Below are positions 16,563-24,735 of a stretch of DNA of 35,119 nt, one piece after another. Source of the DNA: an uncultured Bacteroidota bacterium. Lineage in GTDB: Bacteria; Bacteroidota; Bacteroidia; Flavobacteriales; Flavobacteriaceae. Within the stretch, counting starts at the first letter, position 1. Every line of letters begins with the position of its first letter. The stretch spans positions 1 through 35,119 of the forward strand of contig CACLPI010000011.1 of NCBI GenBank assembly GCA_902608795.1. Reading direction: 5' to 3'. Position numbers and translations under genes: made by a program. The notes below the pieces were generated by a model. That model saw only the letters and a program-made list of their open reading frames with translations. It did no database searches and was not told the DNA's origin.

Positions 16563-17966
16563 TTAACCAATAATCATCCCTGCAATCGTTGCTGATAAAA
16601 GGGATGCTAAAGTCCCTCCGATTAAAGCTTTAAATCCAAATTTTGAAAGATTTTTTCTTTGTTTAGGTTCAAGTGCTCCTATTCCTCCTATCTGGATTCC
16701 AATTGACGCAAAATTTGCAAAACCACATAACATGTAGGTCGCAATAATTATCGATTTTTGATAATTTAGGTGAATCACATTGGTGGCATCTTTTAAATCA
16801 GATAATTGGATATATCCTATAAATTCACTAGCTGCTAATTTGATGCCAAGTAGTTGCCCCATCAATGTTACATCTTCTTTTGCAACTCCTATTAACCACA
16901 TCACGGGAGCAAAAATATATCCTAATATAAGCTCCAATGATAATTCAGAGTATACAGTTTTATCGCTAATCCAAGCATTTAAATTTGTCATATCACCAAG
17001 GTCACTTAGCACATAATTAATTAATGCTATAAAAGCAATAAAGACTAAAAGCATTGCTGCTATATTGGCTGCTAATTTTAGACCTTCAGAAGTTCCAATT
17101 GAAATTGCATCTAAAAAGTTTGAACCTATTTTATCTTTCGATACTTCAACATCAGAATTAATTTTTTCGGTTTCAGGATAAAGAATTTTAGAAATTACTA
17201 TTGCACCAGGTGCAGCCATTACTGATGCTGTTAAAAGATGTTTTGCATAATAGACCTTAAGTTCAGGATCTTCTCCTCCAAGGAAACCAATGTAAGCAGC
17301 CAGAACACCACCTGCAACTGTAGCCATTCCCCCAATCATAACTAATAAAATTTCTGATTTTGACATTTTTTCAAGATATGCTTTTATCATAAGTGGGGAT
17401 TCGGTTTGTCCAAGAAATATATTTCCAGCAACGCTTAGACTCTCAGGCCCAGAAACACCAAGAAGTTTTGACAATAGCAAAGCCATTACTCTTACTATTT
17501 TTTGTATGATTCCTAAATAAAATAGAATTGATGTTAATGCGGCAAAGAAAATTACTGTGGGTAAAATGGAGAAAATAAATACATTTCCAAAATTTTCTGC
17601 ACTTACTAAATCCCCAAATAAAAATTTGGTACCCTCCATTGTAAAATCAAGAATTTTAACAAAAACCTTTCCTGCACTTTCAAATATCATCTTTACCCAA
17701 GAAATTTTAAGGACTCCAACTGCTAGAATCAATTGAAGGATTAGGCCAGTCGATGCAGTTTTCCAGTTGATTGCTTTTTTATTATTTGAAAGAAGATAAG
17801 TTGTTAAAATTAGAAATGATATTCCTAAAAGACCCCTAAGAAACCCTTCAAGGGTAAATCCATTACTTGGAATAATATTTTGATCTTGTGCAAAAATCAG
17901 GGTATTTACAGTAATAAAAAATAAGGTTGTTAAAAGTATCTTTTTTTTATCTGTTTGAAATTTCAT
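16563..17966 (-). CDS. Concentrative nucleoside transporter (NupC/CNT family)
   Basis: This inner-membrane nucleoside importer is probably driven by Na+ or H+. The core motifs are G-N-I-F-L-G-Q-T-E-S-P-L-M-I (the G-Q-T-E-x-P nucleoside-binding signature) and, near the C-terminus, C-G-F-A-N-F-A-S-I-G-I-Q-I-G-G. About ten hydrophobic segments are present. The frame opens at a TTG (18011), but I choose the ATG at 17966 (467 residues). It gives a clean N-terminus, M-K-F-Q-T-D-K-K-K, followed by a signal-like segment ending ..IFAQ, typical of flavobacterial proteins, and it overlaps the upstream nuclease gene by only 20 bases. Other in-frame ATGs at 17999 and 17990 are possible. Lying beside thyA and folA, it may supply nucleosides for salvage. 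Confidence 0.9.
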   Translation of the reverse strand: MKFQTDKKKILLTTLFFITVNTLIFAQDQNIIPSNGFTLEGFLRGLLGISFLILTTYLLSNNKKAINWKTASTGLILQLILAVGVLKISWVKMIFESAGKVFVKILDFTMEGTKFLFGDLVSAENFGNVFIFSILPTVIFFAALTSILFYLGIIQKIVRVMALLLSKLLGVSGPESLSVAGNIFLGQTESPLMIKAYLEKMSKSEILLVMIGGMATVAGGVLAAYIGFLGGEDPELKVYYAKHLLTASVMAAPGAIVISKILYPETEKINSDVEVSKDKIGSNFLDAISIGTSEGLKLAANIAAMLLVFIAFIALINYVLSDLGDMTNLNAWISDKTVYSELSLELILGYIFAPVMWLIGVAKEDVTLMGQLLGIKLAASEFIGYIQLSDLKDATNVIHLNYQKSIIIATYMLCGFANFASIGIQIGGIGALEPKQRKNLSKFGFKALIGGTLASLLSATIAGMIIG

Positions 17967-18543
17967 CTCTGATTTTTGCAGCTGACTCATAATTTTCATT
18001 TTGAACAGCAATTTTTAATAATTCTTCTAATTCTTTAGTTGTTTTCACTTTAAGTTCACTATTTTCAACTTCTGAGTTTTCCTCTGAAAATAACTCTTTA
18101 AGCAATGACTTTTCGTCAATTTCTTTTTCTAATTTAATCACTACTCCTGCTTTTTCAAGAATATTTTCATAAGTGTAAATTGGGGCTTCAAATCTTATGG
18201 CCAAAGCAATAGCATCACTGGATCTGGAGTCGATTACTTCTTCAATTCCATCTCTTTCACAAATGACGCTAGAGTAAAACACACCATCGACCAGCTTGTG
18301 GATAATCACTTGTTTTATTTTGATATCAAATCTTACACAAAAATTTTTGAATAAATCGTGAGTCAATGGTCTTGGAGGTTTAATTTCTTTTTCAATAGCA
18401 ATCGCAATTGACTGTGCCTCGTTTGTACCTATTACTATTGGTAACTTTCTCTCACCTTCCAATTCACTTAAAATCAATGCATATGCACCATTTTGGGTTT
18501 GGCTGTATGAAATGCCGTTAATTAGCAGTTGAACAAGATTCAT
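17947..18543 (-). CDS. Bifunctional nuclease (BFN/DUF151) family protein with UvrB/C motif
   Basis: The 198-residue protein has an N-terminal BFN (DUF151) domain. Hallmarks are L-P-I-V-I-G-x-x-E-A-Q-S-I-A, R-P-L-T-H-D-L and the D-S-R-S-S-D-A-I-A-L-A-I-R-F run. A charged linker leads to a C-terminal UVR motif (about 170-198: L-E-E-L-L-K-x-A-V..E-N-Y-E-S-A-A-K-I-R-D-E-I), the helical hairpin UvrB and UvrC use to contact each other. BFN proteins have been reported as nucleases in plants and bacteria, but the physiological substrate is unsettled, so a role in DNA or RNA handling is inference. It follows etfA by 42 bases and overlaps nupC. Confidence 0.87.
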   Translation of the reverse strand: MNLVQLLINGISYSQTQNGAYALILSELEGERKLPIVIGTNEAQSIAIAIEKEIKPPRPLTHDLFKNFCVRFDIKIKQVIIHKLVDGVFYSSVICERDGIEEVIDSRSSDAIALAIRFEAPIYTYENILEKAGVVIKLEKEIDEKSLLKELFSEENSEVENSELKVKTTKELEELLKIAVQNENYESAAKIRDEISNR

Positions 18544-18585
18544 ATAGTAAATCTAATGTTATGTTTTAATTTAAAAAAATAAAGA

Positions 18586-19551
18586 TTACTCATTTACAGC
18601 TTTAAATTCTTTTAATTTATCAATCAATTTTGGCACAACTTCAAAAGCATCTCCAACAATTCCGTAATCAGCAGCTTTAAAAAAAGGAGCCTCAGGGTCT
18701 GTATTTATAACGACTTTTACTTTTGATGAATTAACTCCAGCAAGATGCTGAATTGCCCCAGAAATACCGATTGCAATGTATAAGTTTGACGACACAGGCT
18801 TACCGGTTTGTCCTACATGCTCACTGTGAGGTCTCCATCCTAAATCAGAGACAGGCTTTGAGCATGCTGTAGCACCGCCAAGGACTTCAGCAAGGTTTTC
18901 TACTAGATGCCAATTTTCAGGACCTTTTAATCCTCTTCCGCCTGAAACAACAATATCAGCATCGGCAATTGTTAGTTTATTAGTTGCTCTGTCAATTGAT
19001 TTTACTTTATTTCTAGATTCAGATATATTAAAATTTATTTCTACAACCTCAGACTTTACAGGTTTTTCTTTTAGACCAAAAGAATTTTTTGAAATAGCTA
19101 AAATAATTTTGTTTTTAATTATTTCTACAGTTTCAATAGCTTTATTTGTAAAGGTGTTTCTTACAACTGTCATTTTTTCACCATAGGTGAGTTTTGAAAT
19201 TACATTTGTAACATAACTTGAATCTGTTAAAACAGACAATATACCTCCTATATGCTTTGAATTTGAACTAGAACTTAATAAAAGTAAATTACATTTCTCG
19301 TTGTTAAAAACTTCACAAATACATTTTGAATAGTTGCTTGGGTCAAAATTCTTGAGTTCCTCGTTTCTAGAGTTTATTATTTTATTAACCCCATAATCTG
19401 ATAAGCTTTCAGTATTGGATGCGTTAAAACACAAAGCATTTACACTACCTCCATTTTCTAAGGAAATCTCTGAGGCATATGATGCAATTTCATAGGCATC
19501 TTTTTTAAGATTTCCTTTATCATCAGTTTCTGCGAAAATTAGTATTTCCAT
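18586..19551 (-). CDS. etfA: Electron transfer flavoprotein alpha subunit
   Basis: EtfA carries the FAD of the heterodimer that passes electrons from acyl-CoA and other dehydrogenases to the quinone pool. The frame extends to a TTG at 19587, but the ATG at 19551 gives the family-like start M-E-I-L-I-F-A-E and lies one base after the etfB stop; I use it (321 residues). The C-terminal FAD domain is intact: S-G-G-R-G-L, A-T-A-C-S-K-P-V-S-D, G-W, V-G-Q-T-G-K-P-V, Y-I-A-I-G-I-S-G-A-I-Q-H-L-A-G, I-N-T-D-P-E-A-P-F-F and A-D-Y-G-I-V-G-D. Confidence 0.95.
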   Translation of the reverse strand: MEILIFAETDDKGNLKKDAYEIASYASEISLENGGSVNALCFNASNTESLSDYGVNKIINSRNEELKNFDPSNYSKCICEVFNNEKCNLLLLSSSSNSKHIGGILSVLTDSSYVTNVISKLTYGEKMTVVRNTFTNKAIETVEIIKNKIILAISKNSFGLKEKPVKSEVVEINFNISESRNKVKSIDRATNKLTIADADIVVSGGRGLKGPENWHLVENLAEVLGGATACSKPVSDLGWRPHSEHVGQTGKPVSSNLYIAIGISGAIQHLAGVNSSKVKVVINTDPEAPFFKAADYGIVGDAFEVVPKLIDKLKEFKAVNE

Positions 19552-19552
19552 A

Positions 19553-20299
19553 TTATAATGCTTTGGCTTCGTTATGCAATAACTCAATTAACTTTTCAAT
19601 ATCATCTGGGGAGACTAAAGTAACATCTCCTTTTGGTTGAGGTTTTTCAAAACTTTTTGAATGAGTTGCGCTAGGATCTTCAGTAGTCTTTACAACAACT
19701 AGTTCTTTTTTTCTTGCCATCATTATTCCTCTCATATTTGGAATCCGCAAATCACTCTCTTCAACTAGACCTTTTTGGCTACCAATTATCAGAGGTAATT
19801 GGGTTGATATGTTTTCTTTACCACCCTCAATTTCTCTAGCGGCTTCGACAGAATTACCTGAAATATTTAAAGCAATGCATTTGTCAATAAAATTTATATT
19901 AGTAAGAGCTGAAATCATTCCAGGAACCATACCACCATTGTAATCAATAGATTCTCTACCTGCGATTATCAAGTCGTAACTGTTTTCATTAATATAATCT
20001 GATATAAATTTCGCTGCGGAAAAACCATCTTTAGGGTCATGATTGATTCTTATAGCCTTATCTGCCCCTATGGCAAGTGCTTTTCTAAGCGTTGATTCTG
20101 TGTCCTGTAACCCTACATTAATTACATCAATTGTAGCATCATTTTTTTCCTTAAACCAAATAGCTCTTGTTAATCCGAATTCGTCATTTGGATTAATTAC
20201 AAACTGTACACCAGCTTTGTCAAACTTACTGTTATTTTCGGTAAAATTAATCTTTGATGTAGTGTCAGGAACATGACTTAAACATACAAGGATTTTCAT
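19553..20299 (-). CDS. etfB: Electron transfer flavoprotein beta subunit
   Basis: EtfB is the AMP-binding partner of EtfA. The 248-residue protein begins M-K-I-L-V-C-L-S-H-V-P-D-T. It contains I-N-P-N-D-E-F, the A-l-A-I-G-A-D-K-A segment, A-G-R-E-S-I-D-Y-N-G-G-M-V-P and the loop N-M-R-G-I-M-M-A-R-K-K that reaches into the dehydrogenase partner. It is the first gene of the leftward series and is divergent from pdhB across a 131-base gap. A TAACTTTA box on the minus strand (complement of 20326-20333) is one base from the -7 consensus and could start this transcript. Confidence 0.95.
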   Translation of the reverse strand: MKILVCLSHVPDTTSKINFTENNSKFDKAGVQFVINPNDEFGLTRAIWFKEKNDATIDVINVGLQDTESTLRKALAIGADKAIRINHDPKDGFSAAKFISDYINENSYDLIIAGRESIDYNGGMVPGMISALTNINFIDKCIALNISGNSVEAAREIEGGKENISTQLPLIIGSQKGLVEESDLRIPNMRGIMMARKKELVVVKTTEDPSATHSKSFEKPQPKGDVTLVSPDDIEKLIELLHNEAKAL

Positions 20300-20406
20300 A
20301 AGATAGATATTCTATAATTCATCATTAAAGTTACTAATTTGAAATACAAAAAACTTTAATTAATAAATAATTTTAACTTATTAATGTTTAATTTTAACTC
20401 CTTTGT

Positions 20407-20414
20407 TATTTTTG
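20407..20414 (+). promoter_or_regulatory. -7 box for pdhB
   Basis: TATTTTTG followed by T fits TAnnTTTGY exactly, 17 bases before the pdhB ATG. The -33 region (20381-20389) is T/A rich without a TTG. The transcript leader would be about 13 bases. Confidence 0.4.
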
Positions 20415-20430
20415 TCAAAAATTAGATTTT

Positions 20431-21408
20431 ATGAGGACTATTCAATTCAGAGAAGCTGTTTGTGAAGCAATGAGCGAAGAAATGCGAAATGATGAAAGTA
20501 TATTTCTTATGGGTGAAGAAGTTGCCGAGTACAATGGTGCATACAAAGCATCTAAAGGAATGCTTGATGAATTTGGAGCTAAAAGGGTTATTGATACTCC
20601 GATTTCTGAAGCTGGTTTTGCTGGAGTTGCGATTGGTTCAACAATGACAGGGAATAGGCCAATTGTTGAATATATGACTTTTAATTTTTCATTAGTCGGA
20701 ATAGATCAAATTATCAATAATGCTGCAAAAATTAGACAAATGTCAGGTGGACAATTTAATTGCCCAATCGTTTTCAGAGGCCCTACTGCCTCCGCTGGTC
20801 AATTAGCAGCAACTCATTCTCAAGCATTTGAAAACTGGTTTGCCAATACCCCTGGACTTAAGGTAATTGTTCCTTCTAATCCTTATGACGCCAAAGGTTT
20901 ATTAAAATCGGCTATTCGCGATGATGACCCAGTGATATTTATGGAAAGTGAGCAGATGTATGGAGATAAAGGTGAGGTGCCTGAAGGAGAATATACAATT
21001 CCTATCGGGGTTGCTGACATAAAAAGAGAAGGTTCCGATGTTACAATTGTCTCTTTTGGTAAAATAATTAAGGAAGCATACAAAGCAGCTGATGAATTGG
21101 AAAAAGAAAATATTTCTTGTGAAATTATTGATCTTAGGACAGTCCGACCAATGGATCATGATGCTATCCTAAATTCTGTAAAAAAAACCAATAGACTTGT
21201 GATTTTAGAAGAAGCTTGGCCATTTGGTAATGTTGCTACAGAGATTACTTACCAAGTTCAATCCCAAGCATTTGATTATCTTGATGCTCCAATAGAAAAA
21301 ATTAATACTGCTGATACTCCTGCTCCATATTCTCCTGTTTTACTTAAAGAATGGCTTCCTAACCGTGAAGATGTTATAAAATCGGTTAAAAAGGTGCTCT
21401 ACAAATAA
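20431..21408 (+). CDS. pdhB: Pyruvate dehydrogenase E1 component, beta subunit
   Basis: E1 beta pairs with E1 alpha to decarboxylate pyruvate on thiamine diphosphate. The 325-residue protein has the standard layout. It starts R-T-I-Q-F-R-E-A-V-x-E-A-M. The thiamine-contacting Glu lies in G-E-E-V-A-E-Y-N-G-A-Y-K, followed by D-T-P-I-S-E-A-G-F-A-G-V-A-I-G. F-R-G-P-T-A-S-A-G-Q-L-A-A-T-H-S-Q is the substrate side. The C-terminal domain has V-S-F-G-K, I-D-L-R-T-V-R-P-M-D, E-E-A-W and P-A-P-Y-S. A branched-chain 2-oxoacid E1 beta is a less likely reading. No E1 alpha or E2 gene is adjacent in the window. A weak hairpin, AGAGTT (21413-21418) with AACTCT (21429-21434), follows the stop. Confidence 0.93.
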   Translation: MRTIQFREAVCEAMSEEMRNDESIFLMGEEVAEYNGAYKASKGMLDEFGAKRVIDTPISEAGFAGVAIGSTMTGNRPIVEYMTFNFSLVGIDQIINNAAKIRQMSGGQFNCPIVFRGPTASAGQLAATHSQAFENWFANTPGLKVIVPSNPYDAKGLLKSAIRDDDPVIFMESEQMYGDKGEVPEGEYTIPIGVADIKREGSDVTIVSFGKIIKEAYKAADELEKENISCEIIDLRTVRPMDHDAILNSVKKTNRLVILEEAWPFGNVATEITYQVQSQAFDYLDAPIEKINTADTPAPYSPVLLKEWLPNREDVIKSVKKVLYK

Positions 21409-21441
21409 TCAAAGAGTTTTTCTTAATTAACTCTATTTCAC

Positions 21442-21449
21442 TATTTTTG
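21442..21449 (+). promoter_or_regulatory. -7 box for hppA
   Basis: TATTTTTG followed by C is an exact TAnnTTTGY match, 24 bases before the hppA ATG. The -33 region is a T-run (21417-21421) rather than TTG. Together with the nearly identical box before pdhB it suggests hppA has its own promoter despite the short 64-base gap. Confidence 0.4.
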
Positions 21450-21472
21450 CCAACTAATTAAAAAAATTAACT

Positions 21473-24094
21473 ATGGATTCAATGATGATTTACATGCCAA
21501 TAATCATGTCAGCGTTAGGCCTTGCTTATGTTTTTATAAGAAGGTCCTGGGTGATGAAACAAGATGCTGGTGACGGAAAAATGAAAGAGATTTCTGATCA
21601 TATATATGAAGGTGCATTAGCCTTTTTAAATGCTGAATATCGTTTATTATCTGTATTTGTATTAGTGGTAAGTGCAGTTTTAGCAGGTATATCATTTATT
21701 GTACCAACAACTCATATTTTAATTGTGGTATCATTTATTTTTGGAGCATTTTTCTCTGCTTATGCTGGTAATATAGGAATGAAGATTGCTACCAAAACAA
21801 ATGTTAGAACCACTCAAGCTGCCAAAACCTCTTTACCAAATGCACTTAAAATTTCATTTGCTGGTGGAACAGTTATGGGATTAGGTGTAGCAGGTTTAGC
21901 TGTATTAGGTCTTACAGCTTTTTTTATCATATTCTTCAACCATTTTATGGATGGTGTTTGGGCAGATACTGATTATGGATCTGCCAGTGATACTATGACT
22001 ATAGTTTTAGAAACTCTTGCTGGATTTTCATTAGGAGCAGAATCAATTGCTTTATTTGCAAGAGTTGGTGGTGGAATTTACACAAAAGCAGCAGATGTAG
22101 GTGCTGATCTAGTTGGAAAAGTTGAAGCTGGAATCCCAGAAGATGATCCACGAAATCCAGCTACAATTGCTGATAATGTAGGTGATAATGTAGGAGATGT
22201 TGCTGGTATGGGAGCTGACTTATTTGGTTCATATGTAGCAACGGTCCTCGCTGCTATGGTCCTCGGAAATTATGTTATCATTGATATGGGAGGATCGATT
22301 GACGATACTTTTGGGGGAATCGGACCAATTTTATTACCAATGGCAATAGCTGGACTAGGTATTATTATTTCTTTGATAGGAACACTGTTTGTAAAAATAA
22401 ATTCTAATGATGCAAAGGAGGCCGAAGTCATGGGTGCTCTTAACAAAGGAAATGGAATTTCTATCCTACTAGTTGCATTATCCTGCTTTTTCTTAGTTCA
22501 ATATATGCTTCCTGAAACTTTAAAAATGGAGTTTTTTGGTGAAGGATTAAAAGATATCGCTTCAATTAATGTCTTCTACTCAACATTAACAGGTTTAATT
22601 GTTGGCTGGTTTATTTCTGCAATTACTGAATATTACACAGGATTGGGTAAAAAACCTGTTCTCGAAATCGTTCAAAAATCAAGTACTGGTGCAGCCACGA
22701 ATATTATCGCAGGTTTAGCAACTGGTATGATTTCAACTTTTGGATCAGTAATCTTATTTGCAGCTGCAATATGGGCAGCATATGCTTTCGCTGGTTTTTA
22801 CGGAGTAGCTTTATCTGCTTCAGCTATGATGGCAACAACTGGAATGCAATTAGCAATTGATGCCTTTGGCCCAATATCTGACAATGCAGGTGGAGTAGCT
22901 GAGATGAGTGGACAAGATCCTATTGTAAGGGAAAGAACAGATATACTAGATTCAGTCGGCAATACCACAGCAGCTACTGGAAAAGGTTTTGCAATTGCTT
23001 CTGCAGCTCTTACTTCTCTTGCTTTATTTGCAGCTTATGTCACATTTACTGGAATTGAAGGTATCAATATATTTAAAGCACCAGTTTTAGCAATGTTATT
23101 TGTTGGAGGTATGGTGCCTGTAGTATTTTCAGCCTTAGCGATGAATGCTGTCGGAAAGGCTGCTATGGAAATGGTTTATGAAGTAAGAAGACAATTTAAA
23201 GAGATTCCTGGAATAATGAAGGGTAAGGCGAAGCCTGAGTATGATAAATGTGTTGACATCTCAACCAAAGCATCTCTTAAAGAAATGATGCTACCAGGAA
23301 TATTAACAATAGGAACTCCGATAATTATTACAGTTTTACCAATGTTATTTGGACTAGATAACCAATTAATTGCTGAAATGCTTGGTGGATATATGGCTGG
23401 GGTTACTGTTAGTGGAGTTTTATGGGCAATTTTCCAAAACAATGCCGGTGGTGCATGGGACAATGCAAAAAAATCTTTTGAAGCAGGTGTTGAAATAAAT
23501 GGAGAAATGACTTTCAAAGGTTCTGAGGCACACAAAGCATCTGTAACTGGAGATACTGTTGGTGATCCTTTTAAAGATACTTCAGGACCATCAATGAATA
23601 TTTTAATAAAACTTACTTGTTTAATAGGCTTGGTGATTGCCCCAATATTAGGAGGTCATGGAGCTCATGATATTGAAGATAAATCAGTAACATATTTATA
23701 CGATGCTACATATCTTGATGCATTTGAAATTGGTAATGATGAGAAAGTATTGACTGTTCAGTTAATGATCAGAGATTTAATTGCTAAAGATTTCAAAAAA
23801 GTTGCTGAATACCTAACGAAGGACGTTGTTTTTAATCTTTCTGATGGTTCACTAATCCAAGGAAGGGAATCTGCTATGAAACATATTTCAGATACATATT
23901 CTGAAGTTGATATCGAGGATTACAGTGTCGCCGTTAACCTTGCTGTTACGGGGGATAATGGTGATGAATGGGTTCTACTATGGGATGAAGGGAAAATTGT
24001 TGAATCAAATGGTGAATCAACAATCAAAAGCTGGATGGAATCCTTCCGTTTTGATGGAGATAAAATTAATTTTATTAATATGTATTCCAAATAG
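21473..24094 (+). CDS. hppA: Membrane-bound ion-translocating pyrophosphatase with C-terminal NTF2-like extension
   Basis: HppA couples pyrophosphate hydrolysis to H+ or Na+ export across the membrane. The core (residues 1-728) has about sixteen hydrophobic segments and the invariant catalytic loops: F-A-R-V-G-G-G-I-Y-T-K-A-A-D-V-G-A-D-L-V-G-K, E-D-D-P-R-N-P-A-x-I-A-D-N-V-G-D-N-V-G-D, D-A-F-G-P-I-S-D-N-A-G-G and the C-terminal G-D-T-V-G-D-P-F-K-D-T-S-G-P. Ala in G-N-T-T-A-A-T is the mark of the K+-dependent class. The Glu of Na+ pumps in A-D-L-F-E-S-Y is Gly here (G252), while a Glu stands in the preceding helix (E190, G-A-E-S). Residues 729-873 form an extra soluble domain that looks NTF2/SnoaL-like. 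It stands alone between pdhB and a bidirectional terminator. Confidence 0.94.
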   Translation: MDSMMIYMPIIMSALGLAYVFIRRSWVMKQDAGDGKMKEISDHIYEGALAFLNAEYRLLSVFVLVVSAVLAGISFIVPTTHILIVVSFIFGAFFSAYAGNIGMKIATKTNVRTTQAAKTSLPNALKISFAGGTVMGLGVAGLAVLGLTAFFIIFFNHFMDGVWADTDYGSASDTMTIVLETLAGFSLGAESIALFARVGGGIYTKAADVGADLVGKVEAGIPEDDPRNPATIADNVGDNVGDVAGMGADLFGSYVATVLAAMVLGNYVIIDMGGSIDDTFGGIGPILLPMAIAGLGIIISLIGTLFVKINSNDAKEAEVMGALNKGNGISILLVALSCFFLVQYMLPETLKMEFFGEGLKDIASINVFYSTLTGLIVGWFISAITEYYTGLGKKPVLEIVQKSSTGAATNIIAGLATGMISTFGSVILFAAAIWAAYAFAGFYGVALSASAMMATTGMQLAIDAFGPISDNAGGVAEMSGQDPIVRERTDILDSVGNTTAATGKGFAIASAALTSLALFAAYVTFTGIEGINIFKAPVLAMLFVGGMVPVVFSALAMNAVGKAAMEMVYEVRRQFKEIPGIMKGKAKPEYDKCVDISTKASLKEMMLPGILTIGTPIIITVLPMLFGLDNQLIAEMLGGYMAGVTVSGVLWAIFQNNAGGAWDNAKKSFEAGVEINGEMTFKGSEAHKASVTGDTVGDPFKDTSGPSMNILIKLTCLIGLVIAPILGGHGAHDIEDKSVTYLYDATYLDAFEIGNDEKVLTVQLMIRDLIAKDFKKVAEYLTKDVVFNLSDGSLIQGRESAMKHISDTYSEVDIEDYSVAVNLAVTGDNGDEWVLLWDEGKIVESNGESTIKSWMESFRFDGDKINFINMYSK

Positions 24095-24100
24095 AAAATA

Positions 24101-24130
24101 AAAAAAGGCCTTAAATTAAGGCCTTTTTTT
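24101..24130. terminator. Bidirectional terminator between hppA and deoxynucleoside kinase gene
   Basis: A run of A then GGCCTT (24101-24112) pairs with AAGGCC then a run of T (24118-24130), with loop AAATT. The T-run on the plus strand and the A-run on its left give a proper U-tail for both directions. It sits seven bases after the hppA stop, and the kinase stop codon (complement of 24129-24131) lies at its edge. Confidence 0.9.
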
Positions 24131-24734
24131 ATTTCATCTTTTTATCAATTAACGAGATTATCTTATCTAGATCATCTTTATTTTCTACAAAGTCAAGCTC
24201 ATCAATATCTATAATTAGCAAATCACCTTTTTTGTAATTATATATCCAGGCTTCATATCTTTCATTTAATCTACTTAAATATTCGATACTAATCGAATTT
24301 TCATATTCACGACCTCTTTTATGAATCTGTGAAACAAGATTTGGAATAGAACTTCTTAAATATATCATTAAATCAGGAGCAGATACATTTTCTTCCATTA
24401 AATTAAATAGCGATTTGTAATTTTCAAAATCCCTACTTGTCATAAGTCCCATTGCGTGGAGGTTAGGTGCAAAAATATTAGCATCTTCATAAATAGTTCT
24501 GTCTTGAATTACATTCTTACCTTTTTCATGGATTTCTTTGACCTGTCTAAATCTACTATTCAAAAAATATATTTGAAGATTAAAGCTCCATCTTTCCATC
24601 TGATTATAAAAATCATCTAGATAGGGATTTTTAACCACGTCTTCAAGCTGTTTGTTAAATTTATAATGTTTAGCCAAGTATTTGGTTAAGGTAGTTTTCC
24701 CAGCACCAATATTCCCTGCGATCGCTATATGCAT
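24129..24734 (-). CDS. Deoxynucleoside kinase (dNK/dCK/dGK family)
   Basis: The enzyme phosphorylates deoxynucleosides for salvage. The 201-residue protein has the P-loop G-N-I-G-A-G-K-T-T (7-15) and the substrate-site helix with F-Y-x-x-x-x-R-W. The catalytic D-R is in Q-D-R-T-I-Y-E-D-A-N-I-F, and the arginine-rich lid is in I-H-K-R-G-R-E-Y-E. The exact base preference cannot be read from sequence. It follows an uncharacterised secreted-protein gene by one base on the same strand. The nucleoside transporter gene about 6 kb away may feed it, which is inference. Confidence 0.93.
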   Translation of the reverse strand: MHIAIAGNIGAGKTTLTKYLAKHYKFNKQLEDVVKNPYLDDFYNQMERWSFNLQIYFLNSRFRQVKEIHEKGKNVIQDRTIYEDANIFAPNLHAMGLMTSRDFENYKSLFNLMEENVSAPDLMIYLRSSIPNLVSQIHKRGREYENSISIEYLSRLNERYEAWIYNYKKGDLLIIDIDELDFVENKDDLDKIISLIDKKMK

Positions 24735-24735
24735 T

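Noticed and set aside
21413-21434. Terminator after pdhB
   Set aside because: The stem is only six A-T-rich pairs and no T-run follows it directly, so support is too weak to list it separately.
23907-24101. A 64-codon plus-strand frame overlapping the end of hppA
   Set aside because: It is an out-of-frame shadow of the NTF2-like extension. The hppA frame is continuous and carries the recognisable pattern.
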